From: Faecalispora jeddahensis
GTDB lineage: Bacteria > Bacillota > Clostridia > Oscillospirales > Acutalibacteraceae
Length of the DNA stretch: 42,578 bases
NCBI RefSeq assembly: GCF_000577335.1
Contig: NZ_CBYL010000032.1
Coordinates: 1 to 42,578 of the forward strand
Direction: 5' to 3'
The notes under the pieces were generated by a model, which saw only the letters and a program-made list of their open reading frames with translations, was not told where the DNA came from and did not search any database. Made by a program: the position numbers and the translations under genes. Below are positions 1 through 8,664 of this stretch, in pieces. How positions within the stretch are numbered: the stretch's first letter is position 1; the number at the start of each line of letters is the position of its first letter.

Positions 1-395
1 TGCGCGGCAGAAATACGCACGCCCTCGCGGCAGCCCTTTTTTCCGATGACCGCCAAAATAATGGATTTGCCCCTGTTATTGAAATACACCTTATCGCCGG
101 GGTGATATACCGCATCGGAATCCAGCTCGCGGAAACCGCGTTTTTCAGCCTTTTCGATGGCGTACGTTACGCATTCGCGCTCTGTTTTGCACAGATCTAG
201 AAATTCTTTATAGCCCTCACAGTATTCGTCGGCCTCTTTGATCTGCTCGTCGGTTACGGAGAAAAAGCCGTTCTTGCGGTTGATCAAAAGCTCCTCGCGC
301 AGACGGTCTACCTCAGTTTTTTCCTCTGCGGCGGATTTTTTTTCAGGCTTTCCGTCTTCTTTTTTGCTCGTCTTTTTTTCTTCTTTCTTCGCCAT
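1..395 (-). CDS. M18 family aminopeptidase, N-terminal part (gene runs off the left edge)
   Basis: Open from an ATG at 395-393 to the window edge, about 131 residues. An AAGGAGG ribosome binding site lies just upstream at 404-410. The first 25 residues are Lys/Glu-rich and low in complexity. After that come YKEFLD..KTERE, then a segment ending in DKVYFNNRGK and LAVIGKK, which resembles the N-terminus of clostridial M18 zinc aminopeptidases (aspartyl aminopeptidase/ApeB type). Those enzymes are cytoplasmic tetrahedral peptidases that remove N-terminal residues from peptides. The metal ligands and most of the catalytic domain lie outside the window, so activity cannot be judged. The gene is 152 nt downstream of the lytic transglycosylase on the same strand. 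The family call rests on recognised N-terminal motifs only. Confidence 0.7.
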   Translation of the reverse strand, partial: MAKKEEKKTSKKEDGKPEKKSAAEEKTEVDRLREELLINRKNGFFSVTDEQIKEADEYCEGYKEFLDLCKTERECVTYAIEKAEKRGFRELDSDAVYHPGDKVYFNNRGKSIILAVIGKKGCREGVRISAA

Positions 396-547
396 ATCAA
401 AAACCTCCTTCGTCATATTAAGCCGTATCGCTTTTCAAATGGGATTGATTTTCCTCCCGCAACGGCGGAGAAGAAATCGCCTTTTTAGGCAACATGCTTA
501 TTTTGTCATTGGATTGCTGCATTTCAGGGGATCTATCTGAAACAGGA

Positions 548-1150
548 CTAAAAATCATATAATTCCTGATAGATTTCATAATTCTTGATCACGGCATCGG
601 TGTAATGTGCGGTTTCGGGATAAGGGATTTTACTGAGCGTGACCCCATCCGGAGAAACAGATCGGTCAGAAAGCCAGCGGTCTACCGTTCCCATTCCGGC
701 ATTATATGCACACAGTGCCGTCGTTCGGTCTGAATAAATCGAGCTGAGCATCGACAGCAGATAGCAGCCGTATTTGATGTTGGTTGCCGGGTCTAACAGC
801 GAGGTCTCATCCATGGCGTCCTGCTCTGGGAGCTTTGTCTGCAGCCACTCAAACGTTGCGGGCGTCATCTGCATCAGCCCCACGGCTCCCGCGCGGGATT
901 TGGCGTCCGGGTCGAAATTGCTTTCGGCCTTGACCACCGCGTACACCAAAGCAGGCTCCAGATGATAGTTTTCCGCTTCTTTCTCTATGATATCCTGATA
1001 CCCCAGCGGATACTGGCGTTTCATAAAAATTTCGTAGCCGTTTGCCAGAAAAAAATATCCAACTGCCGTTAAAAAAAGCAGAATCAGCGAGGCACCCACT
1101 ATTTTTTTAGCTCTGCCGCCCCGCTTCGTCCGCGTGGAAACGATTTTCAT
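548..1150 (-). CDS. Membrane-anchored soluble lytic transglycosylase (SLT domain)
   Basis: A 200-residue protein with one N-terminal membrane anchor (about residues 17-37, preceded by Lys/Arg), so the enzyme domain should face outward. The SLT/lysozyme-like domain follows, with the catalytic Glu76 in AVVKAES, then GLMQMTP and AYNAG motifs of family 1 lytic transglycosylases. Such enzymes cleave the MurNAc-GlcNAc bond of peptidoglycan to give 1,6-anhydro products. The ATG at 1150 is preferred over a GTG at 1159, because the AAAGGTGG ribosome binding site overlaps the GTG and is well spaced for the ATG. The ATG overlaps the coaE stop as ATGA, so the two are translationally coupled. The physiological role (cell wall remodelling or sporulation) is not evident. 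Confidence 0.92.
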   Translation of the reverse strand: MKIVSTRTKRGGRAKKIVGASLILLFLTAVGYFFLANGYEIFMKRQYPLGYQDIIEKEAENYHLEPALVYAVVKAESNFDPDAKSRAGAVGLMQMTPATFEWLQTKLPEQDAMDETSLLDPATNIKYGCYLLSMLSSIYSDRTTALCAYNAGMGTVDRWLSDRSVSPDGVTLSKIPYPETAHYTDAVIKNYEIYQELYDF

Positions 1151-1749
1151 CTGCGCCACCTTTCCAGAAGAGCGGCTGCCTGCCGCCGCAGTTCCCCGGG
1201 ATCTTCATCCCCTCTCAGACAGGCATCGGATCTCTCCGTATAATAGGCATCCTCCTGCTGGGCCCGGATGCGCGATAGAGCCATTTCATGGTCGATATTA
1301 TCCCGCCGGATGATGCGTTCCAGCCGGACGGGCAGCGGCGTGATTACCGCCAGGATTTTATCGCAGAGCTTCTCGGCTCCGCTTTCGAACAGCAGCGGCG
1401 CGTCGACAATGATGAACTCCTTGCCCGCGGCTTTCCACTCGTCGATTTCCTTCTGCACCCGCCGCAGAATCCACGGGTGGGTGATTTCGTTGAGCCGGTG
1501 TGTTTTTTCATGAGAGGAAAAGGCGCGGCGCGCCAGAAGCGCTCTGTCTACGCTGCCGTTTTCCCCCACAATATCGTCGCCGAATTCCTGCCGCAGCTCC
1601 CGTACGCACGGTTCGCAGTCGACAAGCACCTGCCGGGCCGTTAGATCGCAGTCGATCACGGCGCAGCCAAGCTCGCCCAAAATACCCGCCACGGTGGATT
1701 TTCCCGCTCCGGTCGGGCCGGTCAAGCCGATAATCACAGATTCAGCCAA
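1147..1749 (-). CDS. coaE: Dephospho-CoA kinase
   Basis: A 200-residue P-loop kinase that phosphorylates the 3'-hydroxyl of dephospho-CoA with ATP, the last step of coenzyme A synthesis. The Walker A motif GPTGAGKS is at residues 11-18. The Asp-containing CDLTARQ segment and the family DAPLLFE motif are also present. Length matches the family. The start is a TTG at 1749, chosen because a GAGGTGG ribosome binding site sits six bases upstream. The start overlaps the end of the upstream sua5-type gene by eight bases, and the stop forms ATGA with the following transglycosylase gene, so all three appear to be on one message. Confidence 0.95.
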   Translation of the reverse strand: MAESVIIGLTGPTGAGKSTVAGILGELGCAVIDCDLTARQVLVDCEPCVRELRQEFGDDIVGENGSVDRALLARRAFSSHEKTHRLNEITHPWILRRVQKEIDEWKAAGKEFIIVDAPLLFESGAEKLCDKILAVITPLPVRLERIIRRDNIDHEMALSRIRAQQEDAYYTERSDACLRGDEDPGELRRQAAALLERWRR

Positions 1750-2776
1750 GCTCTACCACCTCGAATCCTGCCGCGCGAATCAGCCGGTTATACACGGCAA
1801 GACCCACGCCTTTCGGCTGCGGGCTGCGGGCATACACGACCCTCGCATCCATCTGGTCCAGCTTTCGCAGCGCATCGAACAGGTGTCGGGCCTGCCCGGC
1901 GGCGTCCTGTTTTGCGCCATAGGCGACCGCGGGCACGCGCAGCGCTTCCTGCTCGCCGTCATAGCACAGAGCGAACACACCCTCTTCCACGCGGCTGTTC
2001 ACATACTCCAAATACGCCGAAAGATTTCCCTTTACCAAAATTACGTTGGCTTTCGGCGAATAATGCTTATACTTCATGCCTGGGGAAAGAACTTTTTCTC
2101 CCGCTGCCAGCGGATTCATCACGGCGGGGTCCACCTCGACCCTGCCCAGCACCTGCGAAAGCTGCTCCGGCGTAATTCCGCCTGGGCGCAGCAGGCGCGG
2201 AACCTCCTGCGCCAGCGTGACCACCGTCGACTCCACTCCCACGCGGCACGGGCCGCCATCCAGAACGGCGTCGATTCTGCCGTCGAGATCGGCCAGCACA
2301 TGCTGCGCCTCGGTCGGGCTCGGACTGCCGGACAGATTCGCCGACGGCGCAGCCAGCGGCACACCCGCCGCATCGATGACCGCGCGGGCCACCGGATGGG
2401 ATGGAAAGCGCACCGCAACCGTCGCCTGCCCGGCGCTCACCTCATCGGGAATGAGCGGCGACTTCGGCAGTATAATGGTCAGCGGCCCCGGCCAGAACCG
2501 GTTTGCCAGCTCCATCGCACGCGGCGGAATCTCGCTGACGAGCGCCGCCCACTGGTCGAGCTGTGAAATATGGACGATCAGGGGATTGTCCATCGGCCGC
2601 CCCTTGGCGGCAAAAATGGCGGCAACGGCCCGGCCGTCGAGCGCGTTGGCCGCAAGGCCATACACCGTTTCGGTCGGAATCGCCACAAGGCCGCCGTTTT
2701 TGAGCAAATTGCCCGCTGTTTGTATCTCTTCTGCCCTGTCCGCCGAAAGGCGCAGGGTTTTACTTTGCTGTTCCAT
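1742..2776 (-). CDS. ywlC: L-threonylcarbamoyladenylate synthase (Sua5/YwlC type)
   Basis: A 344-residue protein, close to the 346 residues of Bacillus YwlC. It makes threonylcarbamoyl-AMP from threonine, bicarbonate and ATP, the first step of the t6A37 modification of ANN-decoding tRNAs. The N-terminal YrdC domain (about residues 15-200) carries PTETVYGLA, KGRPMDNPL and the LSGSPSPT segment. A C-terminal Sua5 domain follows (SPGMKYKHYSP). The ATG at 2776 is chosen because the longer open frame would run 41 bases into prfA. The nearest AGGAG is about 16 bases upstream, a loose spacing. The prfA stop is 13 bases upstream, so translation-related genes cluster here. Confidence 0.93.
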   Translation of the reverse strand: MEQQSKTLRLSADRAEEIQTAGNLLKNGGLVAIPTETVYGLAANALDGRAVAAIFAAKGRPMDNPLIVHISQLDQWAALVSEIPPRAMELANRFWPGPLTIILPKSPLIPDEVSAGQATVAVRFPSHPVARAVIDAAGVPLAAPSANLSGSPSPTEAQHVLADLDGRIDAVLDGGPCRVGVESTVVTLAQEVPRLLRPGGITPEQLSQVLGRVEVDPAVMNPLAAGEKVLSPGMKYKHYSPKANVILVKGNLSAYLEYVNSRVEEGVFALCYDGEQEALRVPAVAYGAKQDAAGQARHLFDALRKLDQMDARVVYARSPQPKGVGLAVYNRLIRAAGFEVVELG

Positions 2777-2789
2777 GACTTTGCTTTGA

Positions 2790-3872
2790 TTACTCCTGAC
2801 GATCGATTGTTTCCTCCAGTTGTCTGGCACGGTCCGCAGTGATCAGCGCGTCGATCACTTCATCTAGATCGCCGCTGAGCATTTCCTCCAGCCGGTAAAT
2901 GGTCAGACCGATTCGGTGATCGGTCAGCCGCCCCTGCGGGAAATTATAGGTGCGGATCCGCTCGGAGCGGTCGCCCGTGCCAACCTGGGATTTTCTCTGC
3001 TGTGCCACCTGTGCGTCCTGCTCCCGCTGCTTTGCCTCATACAGGCGCGAGCGCAGAACCTTCATGGCCTTGTCCTTATTTTTAAACTGGCTTCGTTCAT
3101 CCTGGCATTCCACCACCGTGCCCGTGGGCAGGTGCGTAATGCGGATGGCCGACTCCGTCTTGTTGACGTGCTGGCCGCCCGCGCCGCTGGCCCTATAGGT
3201 ATCGATCTGCAGATCGGTGGGGTTGATCTCGATTTCGACGTCGTCCACCTCGGGCAGAACGGCCACTGTTGCGGTAGAGGTATGGATGCGGCCCTGCGTT
3301 TCCGTTTCGGGCACGCGCTGTACCCGGTGAACGCCGCTTTCATATTTCAGGCGCGAATACGCTCCGTCGCCCGTAATTTGAAAGCTGATTTCCTTATACC
3401 CGCCCAGCTCGGTCTCGTTGACGTTCAAAAGCTCGGTTTTCCAGCCGCGCCGGGTCGCGTACATGCTGTACATGCGGAACAGCCGCGCCGAAAACAGCGC
3501 TGCTTCCTCGCCGCCCGCGCCGCCGCGGATTTCCATAATCACATTGCGCTCGTCGTTCGGGTCGCGCGGCAGAAGCAGAATTTTCAGCTCCTCTGCCGTT
3601 CTCTCCACCTGATCCTTGGCATCGTCCAGCTCCTGCTGGATCATTTCCTTCATCTCGCGCTCAAGGCCGGACTCGCCGAGCATTTCGGTGGAATCCTCCA
3701 CCGTTTGCACCGCTTTCAAATATTCGCGGTATTTTTCCACGATCGGTTCCAGATTTTTATATTCCTTCATCAGCTCGGCATATCCTTTAGCATCCGCCGC
3801 GACGACGGGGTCAAACATGCGCTGATTCAGTTCCTCCAGCCGGTTGACAAACACGGTCAGATTTTCAAACAT
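2790..3872 (-). CDS. prfA: Peptide chain release factor 1
   Basis: A 360-residue class I release factor for UAA and UAG codons. The GGQ motif at residues 232-234, within [10 protein letters not shown], triggers peptidyl-tRNA hydrolysis. The PET tripeptide at 188-190, within RVPETETQG, matches the PxT-type decoding region of RF1 proteins. Length and overall layout are those of RF1. The start ATG is preceded by AAGGTGG. The gene lies 52 bases downstream of the DUF951 gene and 13 bases upstream of ywlC. No prmC-like methyltransferase gene is seen in the window. Confidence 0.96.
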   Translation of the reverse strand: MFENLTVFVNRLEELNQRMFDPVVAADAKGYAELMKEYKNLEPIVEKYREYLKAVQTVEDSTEMLGESGLEREMKEMIQQELDDAKDQVERTAEELKILLLPRDPNDERNVIMEIRGGAGGEEAALFSARLFRMYSMYATRRGWKTELLNVNETELGGYKEISFQITGDGAYSRLKYESGVHRVQRVPETETQGRIHTSTATVAVLPEVDDVEIEINPTDLQIDTYRASGAGGQHVNKTESAIRITHLPTGTVVECQDERSQFKNKDKAMKVLRSRLYEAKQREQDAQVAQQRKSQVGTGDRSERIRTYNFPQGRLTDHRIGLTIYRLEEMLSGDLDEVIDALITADRARQLEETIDRQE

Positions 3873-3924
3873 TTTGCTACCACCTTACCTAATATGGAAT
3901 CAAACAGAGTGATCGGCAAGGCAG

Positions 3925-4122
3925 CTACAAGGTATCCTGCGTTTCTTCGCGCAGAATCTTCTTGATATTTTTTTCGCATTTCAGGCGCGGAACCATTACC
4001 TCATGCCCGCAGCCCTTGCACCGGATTTTAAAATCCATGCCGGCGCGCAGCACCACAAATTCTTTACTGCCGCAGGGATGCGGCTTTTTCATCTGTAAAA
4101 TATCACCGGGCCGTACGTCCAT
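3925..4122 (-). CDS. DUF951 family small zinc-ribbon-like protein
   Basis: A 65-residue protein with the typical DUF951 (YyzM-like) layout: the N-terminal VRPGDILQMKKPHPCGS segment, then CKGCGHEV, and a basic end. The Cys residues in PHPCG and CKGCG could bind a metal. The function is not established; in Firmicutes such genes often lie near translation genes, as here ahead of prfA. A GGAGG ribosome binding site precedes the ATG at 4122. It is the first gene of the minus-strand housekeeping run, and a gene-free stretch of about 650 bases lies upstream. Confidence 0.85.
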   Translation of the reverse strand: MDVRPGDILQMKKPHPCGSKEFVVLRAGMDFKIRCKGCGHEVMVPRLKCEKNIKKILREETQDTL

Positions 4123-4169
4123 ACCGTATCCCTCCTCAGTTCATTATTTCAGAGCAAATTTTCTTTTGC

Positions 4170-4193
4170 GGAGAATCCCTGCAGGGATTCTCC
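4170..4193. repeat. Perfect 24-bp palindrome
   Basis: Two 12-base arms (GGAGAATCCCTG and its exact complement) meet at a PstI-like CTGCAG centre without a loop. It lies 48 bases upstream of the DUF951 start. A loopless palindrome is more typical of a DNA-binding or recombination site than of a terminator, and no T-tract follows on either strand. Confidence 0.6.
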
Positions 4194-4703
4194 TTACATA
4201 GGGCTTTCCACTCAAGCCGAGACATTCCCTCTTTTATTTTCAAAAAGAAAGAAAATCTTTTCATGCGGCTTTGCTGCGGGGAATTTCTTTTTTGTCGGTT
4301 TGCCCCTCTCGGTGGGGTAAGTCTTTTCTTTTTTTATCTTGATAGAAAGAGATAATTTTCAGCGGGTGCCCCCGCGTAGGGTTTCTGCTTGCGCAGGCCG
4401 CGCCTGCACACACATCACAAAAAACAGAAAAACAACCTATTCTGTCCCGAACACACCCCTGATGTTGGAAGGAGAAAACTCGCTGAGACATTCAAATACT
4501 CTCTATATTATAGCACGATAACAACCATAAGACTATTCTCTTTCCTAAAATGCAGTTCCTGAAAGCAGAGTCATCATACTTCGATGCTCTCTCGGACGCC
4601 CGAAGCTTTGGCTTCGTTTGGCTTGCGCCGTGAGGTTATTATAGCACTAATTGCAAAAAACTCCCATGCTTTTTCGAAAATTCTGCAGTTTGCCTTTCTG
4701 TGC

Positions 4704-4733
4704 TTGCCTATCCGGGGGAAAACAGTCTATAAT
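4704..4733 (+). promoter_or_regulatory. Sigma-A-type promoter for birA
   Basis: TTGCCT (4704-4709), an 18-base spacer and TATAAT (4728-4733). The predicted transcript start is about 30 bases before the birA ATG. No BirA-type operator was recognised. Confidence 0.5.
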
Positions 4734-4771
4734 GGAAACAGAACCGGATGAAAAAGGACGGAGAAAACGAT

Positions 4772-5764
4772 ATGAAAAAGGAAGACATTATCCTTCAATA
4801 TTTAAAAGAGAGCAAAGATTACCTTTCCGGCGAGGAGTTGAGCCGGCGCTTGGGAATTTCGCGTTCCGCAATATGGAAGAACATCAACAGCCTGCGCGAG
4901 AGCGGCTATGTGATCGAATCGGTGACGAACCGCGGCTACCGCATTCTGAATTCCTCCGACGCGCTGACCCCCACCGAGATACAAAGCGGTCTTTCGACCG
5001 AAGCATTTGGACAAACCGTATCCGTTTTTACAGAAATCGACTCCACGAACGAGGAGGCAAAGCGCCAGGCACACAAGGGCGCTCCGCACGGAGCCGTGTT
5101 TGTGGCGGAACAGCAAAATGGCGGGAAAGGCCGGCTGGGCCGCCCGTGGCAGAGCCCGCCGAAATCGGGTCTATGGTTTACAATATTGCTGCGCCCCGAT
5201 GCCGCGCCCCCGCAGGTTTCGAACCTGACGCTGCTGGCGGGGCTGGCCGTCAGCCGGGCAATTCATACTTTGACCGGATGCGAAGCGAAAATCAAGTGGC
5301 CGAACGACATCATCATCGGCAGCAAAAAGGTATGCGGCATTTTAACGGAAATGACTGCCGAAATCGACCGCGTTCATTTTGCGGTTGTCGGCATCGGCGT
5401 CAACGTCAACGACGAAGGATTCGCCGAGGAGCTGAAGATAAAAGCGACCTCACTGCATCTCGAAACCGGAGCGCCGGTTTCGCGCGTGACGCTGCTGCAG
5501 CAGATATTAAAGGAATTTGAGGCGCTCTATCTGGAATATTTTATTGAGGGAAGCAGCCGCTGGCTGCAGGCCTATAAAGAAAGCTGCGTTTCGCTGAACC
5601 GTACGGTAGGCGCGACTCGGGGACACGAGAAAATCATCGGCACGGCGGTGGATATTACCGATGGCGGCGAGCTGGTGGTGCAGACCAGCGACGGCGAGCG
5701 CATAGAGATCAATTCCGGCGAGGTCGTCGTACAGGGCATCTACGGGCAAACGCCGGAAGCATAA
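4772..5764 (+). CDS. birA: Bifunctional biotin-protein ligase / biotin operon repressor
   Basis: A 330-residue protein that activates biotin with ATP and attaches it to the biotin carboxyl carrier protein. The N-terminal winged helix (residues 1-60, with SGEELSRRLGISRSAIWK) suggests it also represses transcription, as in Bacillus BirA. The catalytic domain has GRLGRPW at 120-126, a variant of the biotinyl-AMP loop, and KWPNDI near 175. A C-terminal SH3-like domain ends the protein. The second ATG (4772) is taken as start because GGACGGAG lies just upstream; the ATG at 4748 has none. The ClbS-like gene follows 18 bases after the stop. No biotin synthesis or transport genes are nearby. Confidence 0.93.
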   Translation: MKKEDIILQYLKESKDYLSGEELSRRLGISRSAIWKNINSLRESGYVIESVTNRGYRILNSSDALTPTEIQSGLSTEAFGQTVSVFTEIDSTNEEAKRQAHKGAPHGAVFVAEQQNGGKGRLGRPWQSPPKSGLWFTILLRPDAAPPQVSNLTLLAGLAVSRAIHTLTGCEAKIKWPNDIIIGSKKVCGILTEMTAEIDRVHFAVVGIGVNVNDEGFAEELKIKATSLHLETGAPVSRVTLLQQILKEFEALYLEYFIEGSSRWLQAYKESCVSLNRTVGATRGHEKIIGTAVDITDGGELVVQTSDGERIEINSGEVVVQGIYGQTPEA

Positions 5765-5782
5765 GGAACGGAGGCGCATCGC

Positions 5783-6328
5783 TTGGCGATCTACGATTAC
5801 AAAAGCAAAGAGGAACTGCTCGACGCCATTCACAGTAAATACCTGCTGTTTGACGCCGAGTTTGAAGGAATTCCGGAAGAGGACAAAGACCTGCGCCTGC
5901 CGGAGGTGGACAAAACCCCAGCGGAGATGCTGGCTTACCAGATCGGCTGGCTGCCGCTGGTAAGGGGCTGGGACAAGACGGAGCTTTCGGGCCAGACCCC
6001 CGAGATGCCCGCGCCGGGTTACAAATGGAACCGGCTGGGCGAGCTGTATGCAGAATTTTACCGCAGCAGCGGCAGCCTTTCTCTGCGGGAGCTGCGAAAC
6101 CGTCTGGCCGAAGAGGAAGCCGCCTTTGTGAGTTGGGTGACAAACCTGACGGAGCAGGAGCTTTTCGTGCAGGGCGCGCGCCGCTGGACGGGCGACAAGC
6201 TCAACTGGCCGATGGCGAGGTGGATTCACATCAATTCCGCTGCGCCGTTTCAAACCTTCCGCTCCAAAATCCGCAAATGGAAGCGCATGCGCGCGGCAGC
6301 AGCTGCACGGGCGGCGGAACGGGAATAA
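5783..6328 (+). CDS. ClbS/DfsB family (DinB-like four-helix bundle) protein
   Basis: A 181-residue soluble protein resembling the ClbS/DfsB family (formerly DUF1706): the N-terminal SKEELLDAI segment, the TPAEMLAYQIGWLPL helix, a central WNRLGELYAEFY segment, and the C-terminal WPMARWIHINSAAPF segment. ClbS itself is a colibactin-resistance hydrolase, but most family members in Firmicutes are uncharacterised, so resistance is only a family-level possibility. The start is a TTG at 5783 with a GGAACGGAGG ribosome binding site eight bases upstream. It lies 18 bases after birA and ends before a bidirectional terminator, so it is probably cotranscribed with birA for no evident functional reason. 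Confidence 0.8.
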   Translation: MAIYDYKSKEELLDAIHSKYLLFDAEFEGIPEEDKDLRLPEVDKTPAEMLAYQIGWLPLVRGWDKTELSGQTPEMPAPGYKWNRLGELYAEFYRSSGSLSLRELRNRLAEEEAAFVSWVTNLTEQELFVQGARRWTGDKLNWPMARWIHINSAAPFQTFRSKIRKWKRMRAAAAARAAERE

Positions 6329-6379
6329 CGCAGCGGCAATACAATCATAACGCATTTACAGCAGCACAGGATAAAAATC

Positions 6380-6429
6380 AAGACCGGCTCCGAGGCAGAC
6401 GCTGACGCGCATGCTTCGGAGCCGGTCTT
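6380..6429. terminator. Bidirectional terminator between the ClbS-like gene and lysC
   Basis: Arms at 6380-6393 and 6416-6429 (AAGACCGGCTCCGA and its complement) form a 14-bp stem with a 22-base loop. On the plus strand TTTT follows; on the minus strand TTGATTTTT follows. It can end both convergent transcripts. Confidence 0.8.
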
Positions 6430-6434
6430 TTCCG

Positions 6435-6461
6435 CCCTAGCTGCCCAATCGGCAGCTAGGG
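6435..6461 (-). other. Hairpin just after lysC, without a T-tract
   Basis: A perfect 11-bp stem (CCCTAGCTGCC and its complement) with a five-base loop, 17 bases past the lysC stop and immediately before the real terminator. It could protect the 3' end of the message or be a remnant; no U-rich tail follows. Confidence 0.6.
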
Positions 6462-6477
6462 ACAGTATTAAGGAGGC

Positions 6478-7698
6478 TTATTGATCGACGACTTCGGGGA
6501 AGAACTTGTTGTGGATCGCCGCAACCGCCTTGTCGGCATCCTTGCGCTCGATCAGAACCGAAATCTTGATCTCGCTGGTGGAGATCATCTGGATATTGAT
6601 GTTGGACTCAAACAGAGCCTCAAACATCATCGCGGCTACGCCGGGGTGTGTCTCCATACCTGCACCAACAATGGAAACCTTTGCGACGTCCTCGTCATAT
6701 ACAACACTGGAAGCACCAATCTGCTCCACATAGGGGGTGAGAACCTCCATAGTGGCCTGCAGGTGATCCTCAGAAACAGTAAAGCTGATGTCCTTTGTGC
6801 CGTTGCGGCCAATGGACTGCAGAATAATATCGACATTCACGTTCTTTGCAGAAAGCTTGGAAAATACCTTAAAGGCCAAACCGGGACGGTCCGGAACTCC
6901 GATAATCGCTACACGGGCTACCCCGTCATCCTTTGCAATGCCGCTGATCAACATTTTTTCCATTTTGGTTGCCTCCTTCACAATCGTACCCGGTACCCGG
7001 TTATAACTGGACAGAACTTCCAGCTCAATATTATATTTTTTCGCCATTTCCACAGAGCGATTGTTCAGCACCTGCGCGCCGAGCGTGGCCAGCTCCAGCA
7101 TTTCGTCGTAAGAAATGACATCAATTTTCTTTGCGTTTTTGATTTTGCGCGGATCGGCGGTGTACACGCCCTCCACGTCGGTATAAATCTGGCACAGATC
7201 CGCGTGCATGACAGCCGCAATCGCAACGGCGCTGGTATCGGAGCCGCCGCGGCCCAAGGTAGTCATGTCGTTGTAGCGGTTGATTCCCTGAAAGCCCGTA
7301 ACGATCACGATGTTGCGCTTATCCAGTTCTTTCTTGATACGGTCGGGCGTCACGCGCTTAATGCGGGCGGAACCGTAAGACGTATCTGTAAGAAAGCCTG
7401 CCTGCCAGCCGAGAAGCGAAACGACGGGGAACCCCATCCGCTCGATGGTCATGGCGAGAAGCGAAGCAGACATCTGCTCACCGGCGGTCAGAAGCATATC
7501 CATCTCCCGTTTGGAGGGGCGGGGATTCACCTCTTTGGCCTTGGCAATCAGGTCATCTGTTGTGTCGCCCTGTGCAGACACGACAACGACCACGTCGTTG
7601 TTTTGGGAATACGTTTTGGTGATGATGTCGGCGACGTTGCGCAAACGATCCGCGTTGGCCACGGAGCTGCCGCCGAATTTCTGAACGATCAAGCTCAT
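6478..7698 (-). CDS. lysC: Aspartate kinase
   Basis: A 406-residue enzyme that phosphorylates aspartate, the committed step to lysine, threonine, methionine and diaminopimelate. KFGGSS is at residues 7-12, with the kinase domain to about residue 245 (TLGRGGSDTSAVA, YTDVEGVYTADPR). Two C-terminal ACT domains follow (about 265-330 and 345-400), where lysine and/or threonine normally bind to inhibit the enzyme. The start at 7698 is set by GGAGG ten bases upstream; the longer frame upstream is the antisense of thrB. It is last in the run ACT protein-hom-thrB-lysC and sits 34 bases after thrB. No lysine riboswitch is seen in front of it. Confidence 0.96.
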   Translation of the reverse strand: MSLIVQKFGGSSVANADRLRNVADIITKTYSQNNDVVVVVSAQGDTTDDLIAKAKEVNPRPSKREMDMLLTAGEQMSASLLAMTIERMGFPVVSLLGWQAGFLTDTSYGSARIKRVTPDRIKKELDKRNIVIVTGFQGINRYNDMTTLGRGGSDTSAVAIAAVMHADLCQIYTDVEGVYTADPRKIKNAKKIDVISYDEMLELATLGAQVLNNRSVEMAKKYNIELEVLSSYNRVPGTIVKEATKMEKMLISGIAKDDGVARVAIIGVPDRPGLAFKVFSKLSAKNVNVDIILQSIGRNGTKDISFTVSEDHLQATMEVLTPYVEQIGASSVVYDEDVAKVSIVGAGMETHPGVAAMMFEALFESNINIQMISTSEIKISVLIERKDADKAVAAIHNKFFPEVVDQ

Positions 7699-7732
7699 AA
7701 CGTTCTGTCCTCCATTATCAGATAAAAATTCA

Positions 7733-8638
7733 TCAGGAATTTGTTTCTTCAAATACTCTGGCGCCGTGCGCTTCCGCGCTGCGGATCGAGATTTCCCAAT
7801 CCTCCACGCCCCACTGTGCCATATGCGCCCGTGCCTGCTTCGCAAAGCCCTCCGCCTGCCCGGCCTCCACCATCGCGATGATGGTCGAACCCGCGCCGCT
7901 GATGTAGGTGCCGAGGGAGCCCAGCGCAGCGCACATTTCAAACACCTTGTCGCAGTGGTCGATCAGGCCCTTTCGGTATGGCTGGTGAATGCGATCCTGC
8001 ACAGCCACACGCAGGTTTTCAAGATTGCCTGAAAAGAGCGAGGCCGTCATCAGCGCCGAACGCGACAGATTGTAAACCGCATCCTCCCGCGAATATTCCT
8101 TCGGTAGCACCGAGCGTGCCGTTTCGGTCTTCAGCTCAAAGGGGGGCACAAAAACAGCGAACCGGATTTTCTCGGATACCGGCACGCTGACGCTGTACAC
8201 GCGCCCCTGCTCCATTGCCGAGGTGACAAGCCCGCCCAAAAGAGCCGGCGTGGTATTATCGGGGTGACCCTCAATCTCTGCCGCAAAATCGATCAGCTGC
8301 TGCTGGCCGAGCGGGTTACCCAGAAGATGATTGGCGCCCAGCAGGCCGGCCACAATGCAGGCCGAGCTACTGCCAAGACCGCGCGCCATGGGAATGTTAT
8401 TTTCCTGCTCAATATGCAGCCCGCGCGGGCTGTGCCCGCAGCGTTCATACAGCAGCTTTGCCGCCCAGTAAACCAGGTTATGCTCATCCTGCGGCACCGG
8501 GGTCGCATCTCTGCTCACAATCTGAAGGGTATCGCTCTCCTCCATCCAAACCTGATTGTACAAGGTGAGGGCGATTCCCAGCGCATCGAAACCGGACCCC
8601 AAATTCGCGCTGGTCGCCGGCACTTGTATTCTGATCAT
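7733..8638 (-). CDS. thrB: Homoserine kinase
   Basis: A 301-residue GHMP-family kinase that makes O-phosphohomoserine, the substrate of threonine synthase. The N-terminal VPATSANLGSGFDA motif and the GHMP ATP-binding loop PMARGLGSSSACI (residues 83-95) are clear. GTYISGAGSTI near residue 245 is the C-terminal GHMP motif. Start and length fit the family. It lies 26 bases after hom and 34 before lysC. thrC is not in this window. Confidence 0.96.
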   Translation of the reverse strand: MIRIQVPATSANLGSGFDALGIALTLYNQVWMEESDTLQIVSRDATPVPQDEHNLVYWAAKLLYERCGHSPRGLHIEQENNIPMARGLGSSSACIVAGLLGANHLLGNPLGQQQLIDFAAEIEGHPDNTTPALLGGLVTSAMEQGRVYSVSVPVSEKIRFAVFVPPFELKTETARSVLPKEYSREDAVYNLSRSALMTASLFSGNLENLRVAVQDRIHQPYRKGLIDHCDKVFEMCAALGSLGTYISGAGSTIIAMVEAGQAEGFAKQARAHMAQWGVEDWEISIRSAEAHGARVFEETNS

Positions 8639-8664
8639 ATCGGGATATCCTCTTTCTATGCTGA

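Larger units (their letters stand above)
4123..4771. other. Gene-free region between DUF951 and birA
   Basis: About 650 bases with no convincing gene. Short open frames lack ribosome binding sites and resemble no known protein. The region holds a perfect 24-bp palindrome (4170-4193), runs of imperfect TTTCTTTTT/AAGAAAG inverted sequence between 4220 and 4350, a small CGAAGC...GCTTCG hairpin near 4600, and a promoter for birA at its right end. The middle part looks like decayed repeat sequence, but no element with defined ends can be drawn. Confidence 0.5.

Noticed and set aside
4261-4491. 76-residue minus-strand frame in the region before birA
   Set aside because: Low-complexity sequence over imperfect repeats, no ribosome binding site, no conserved motif.
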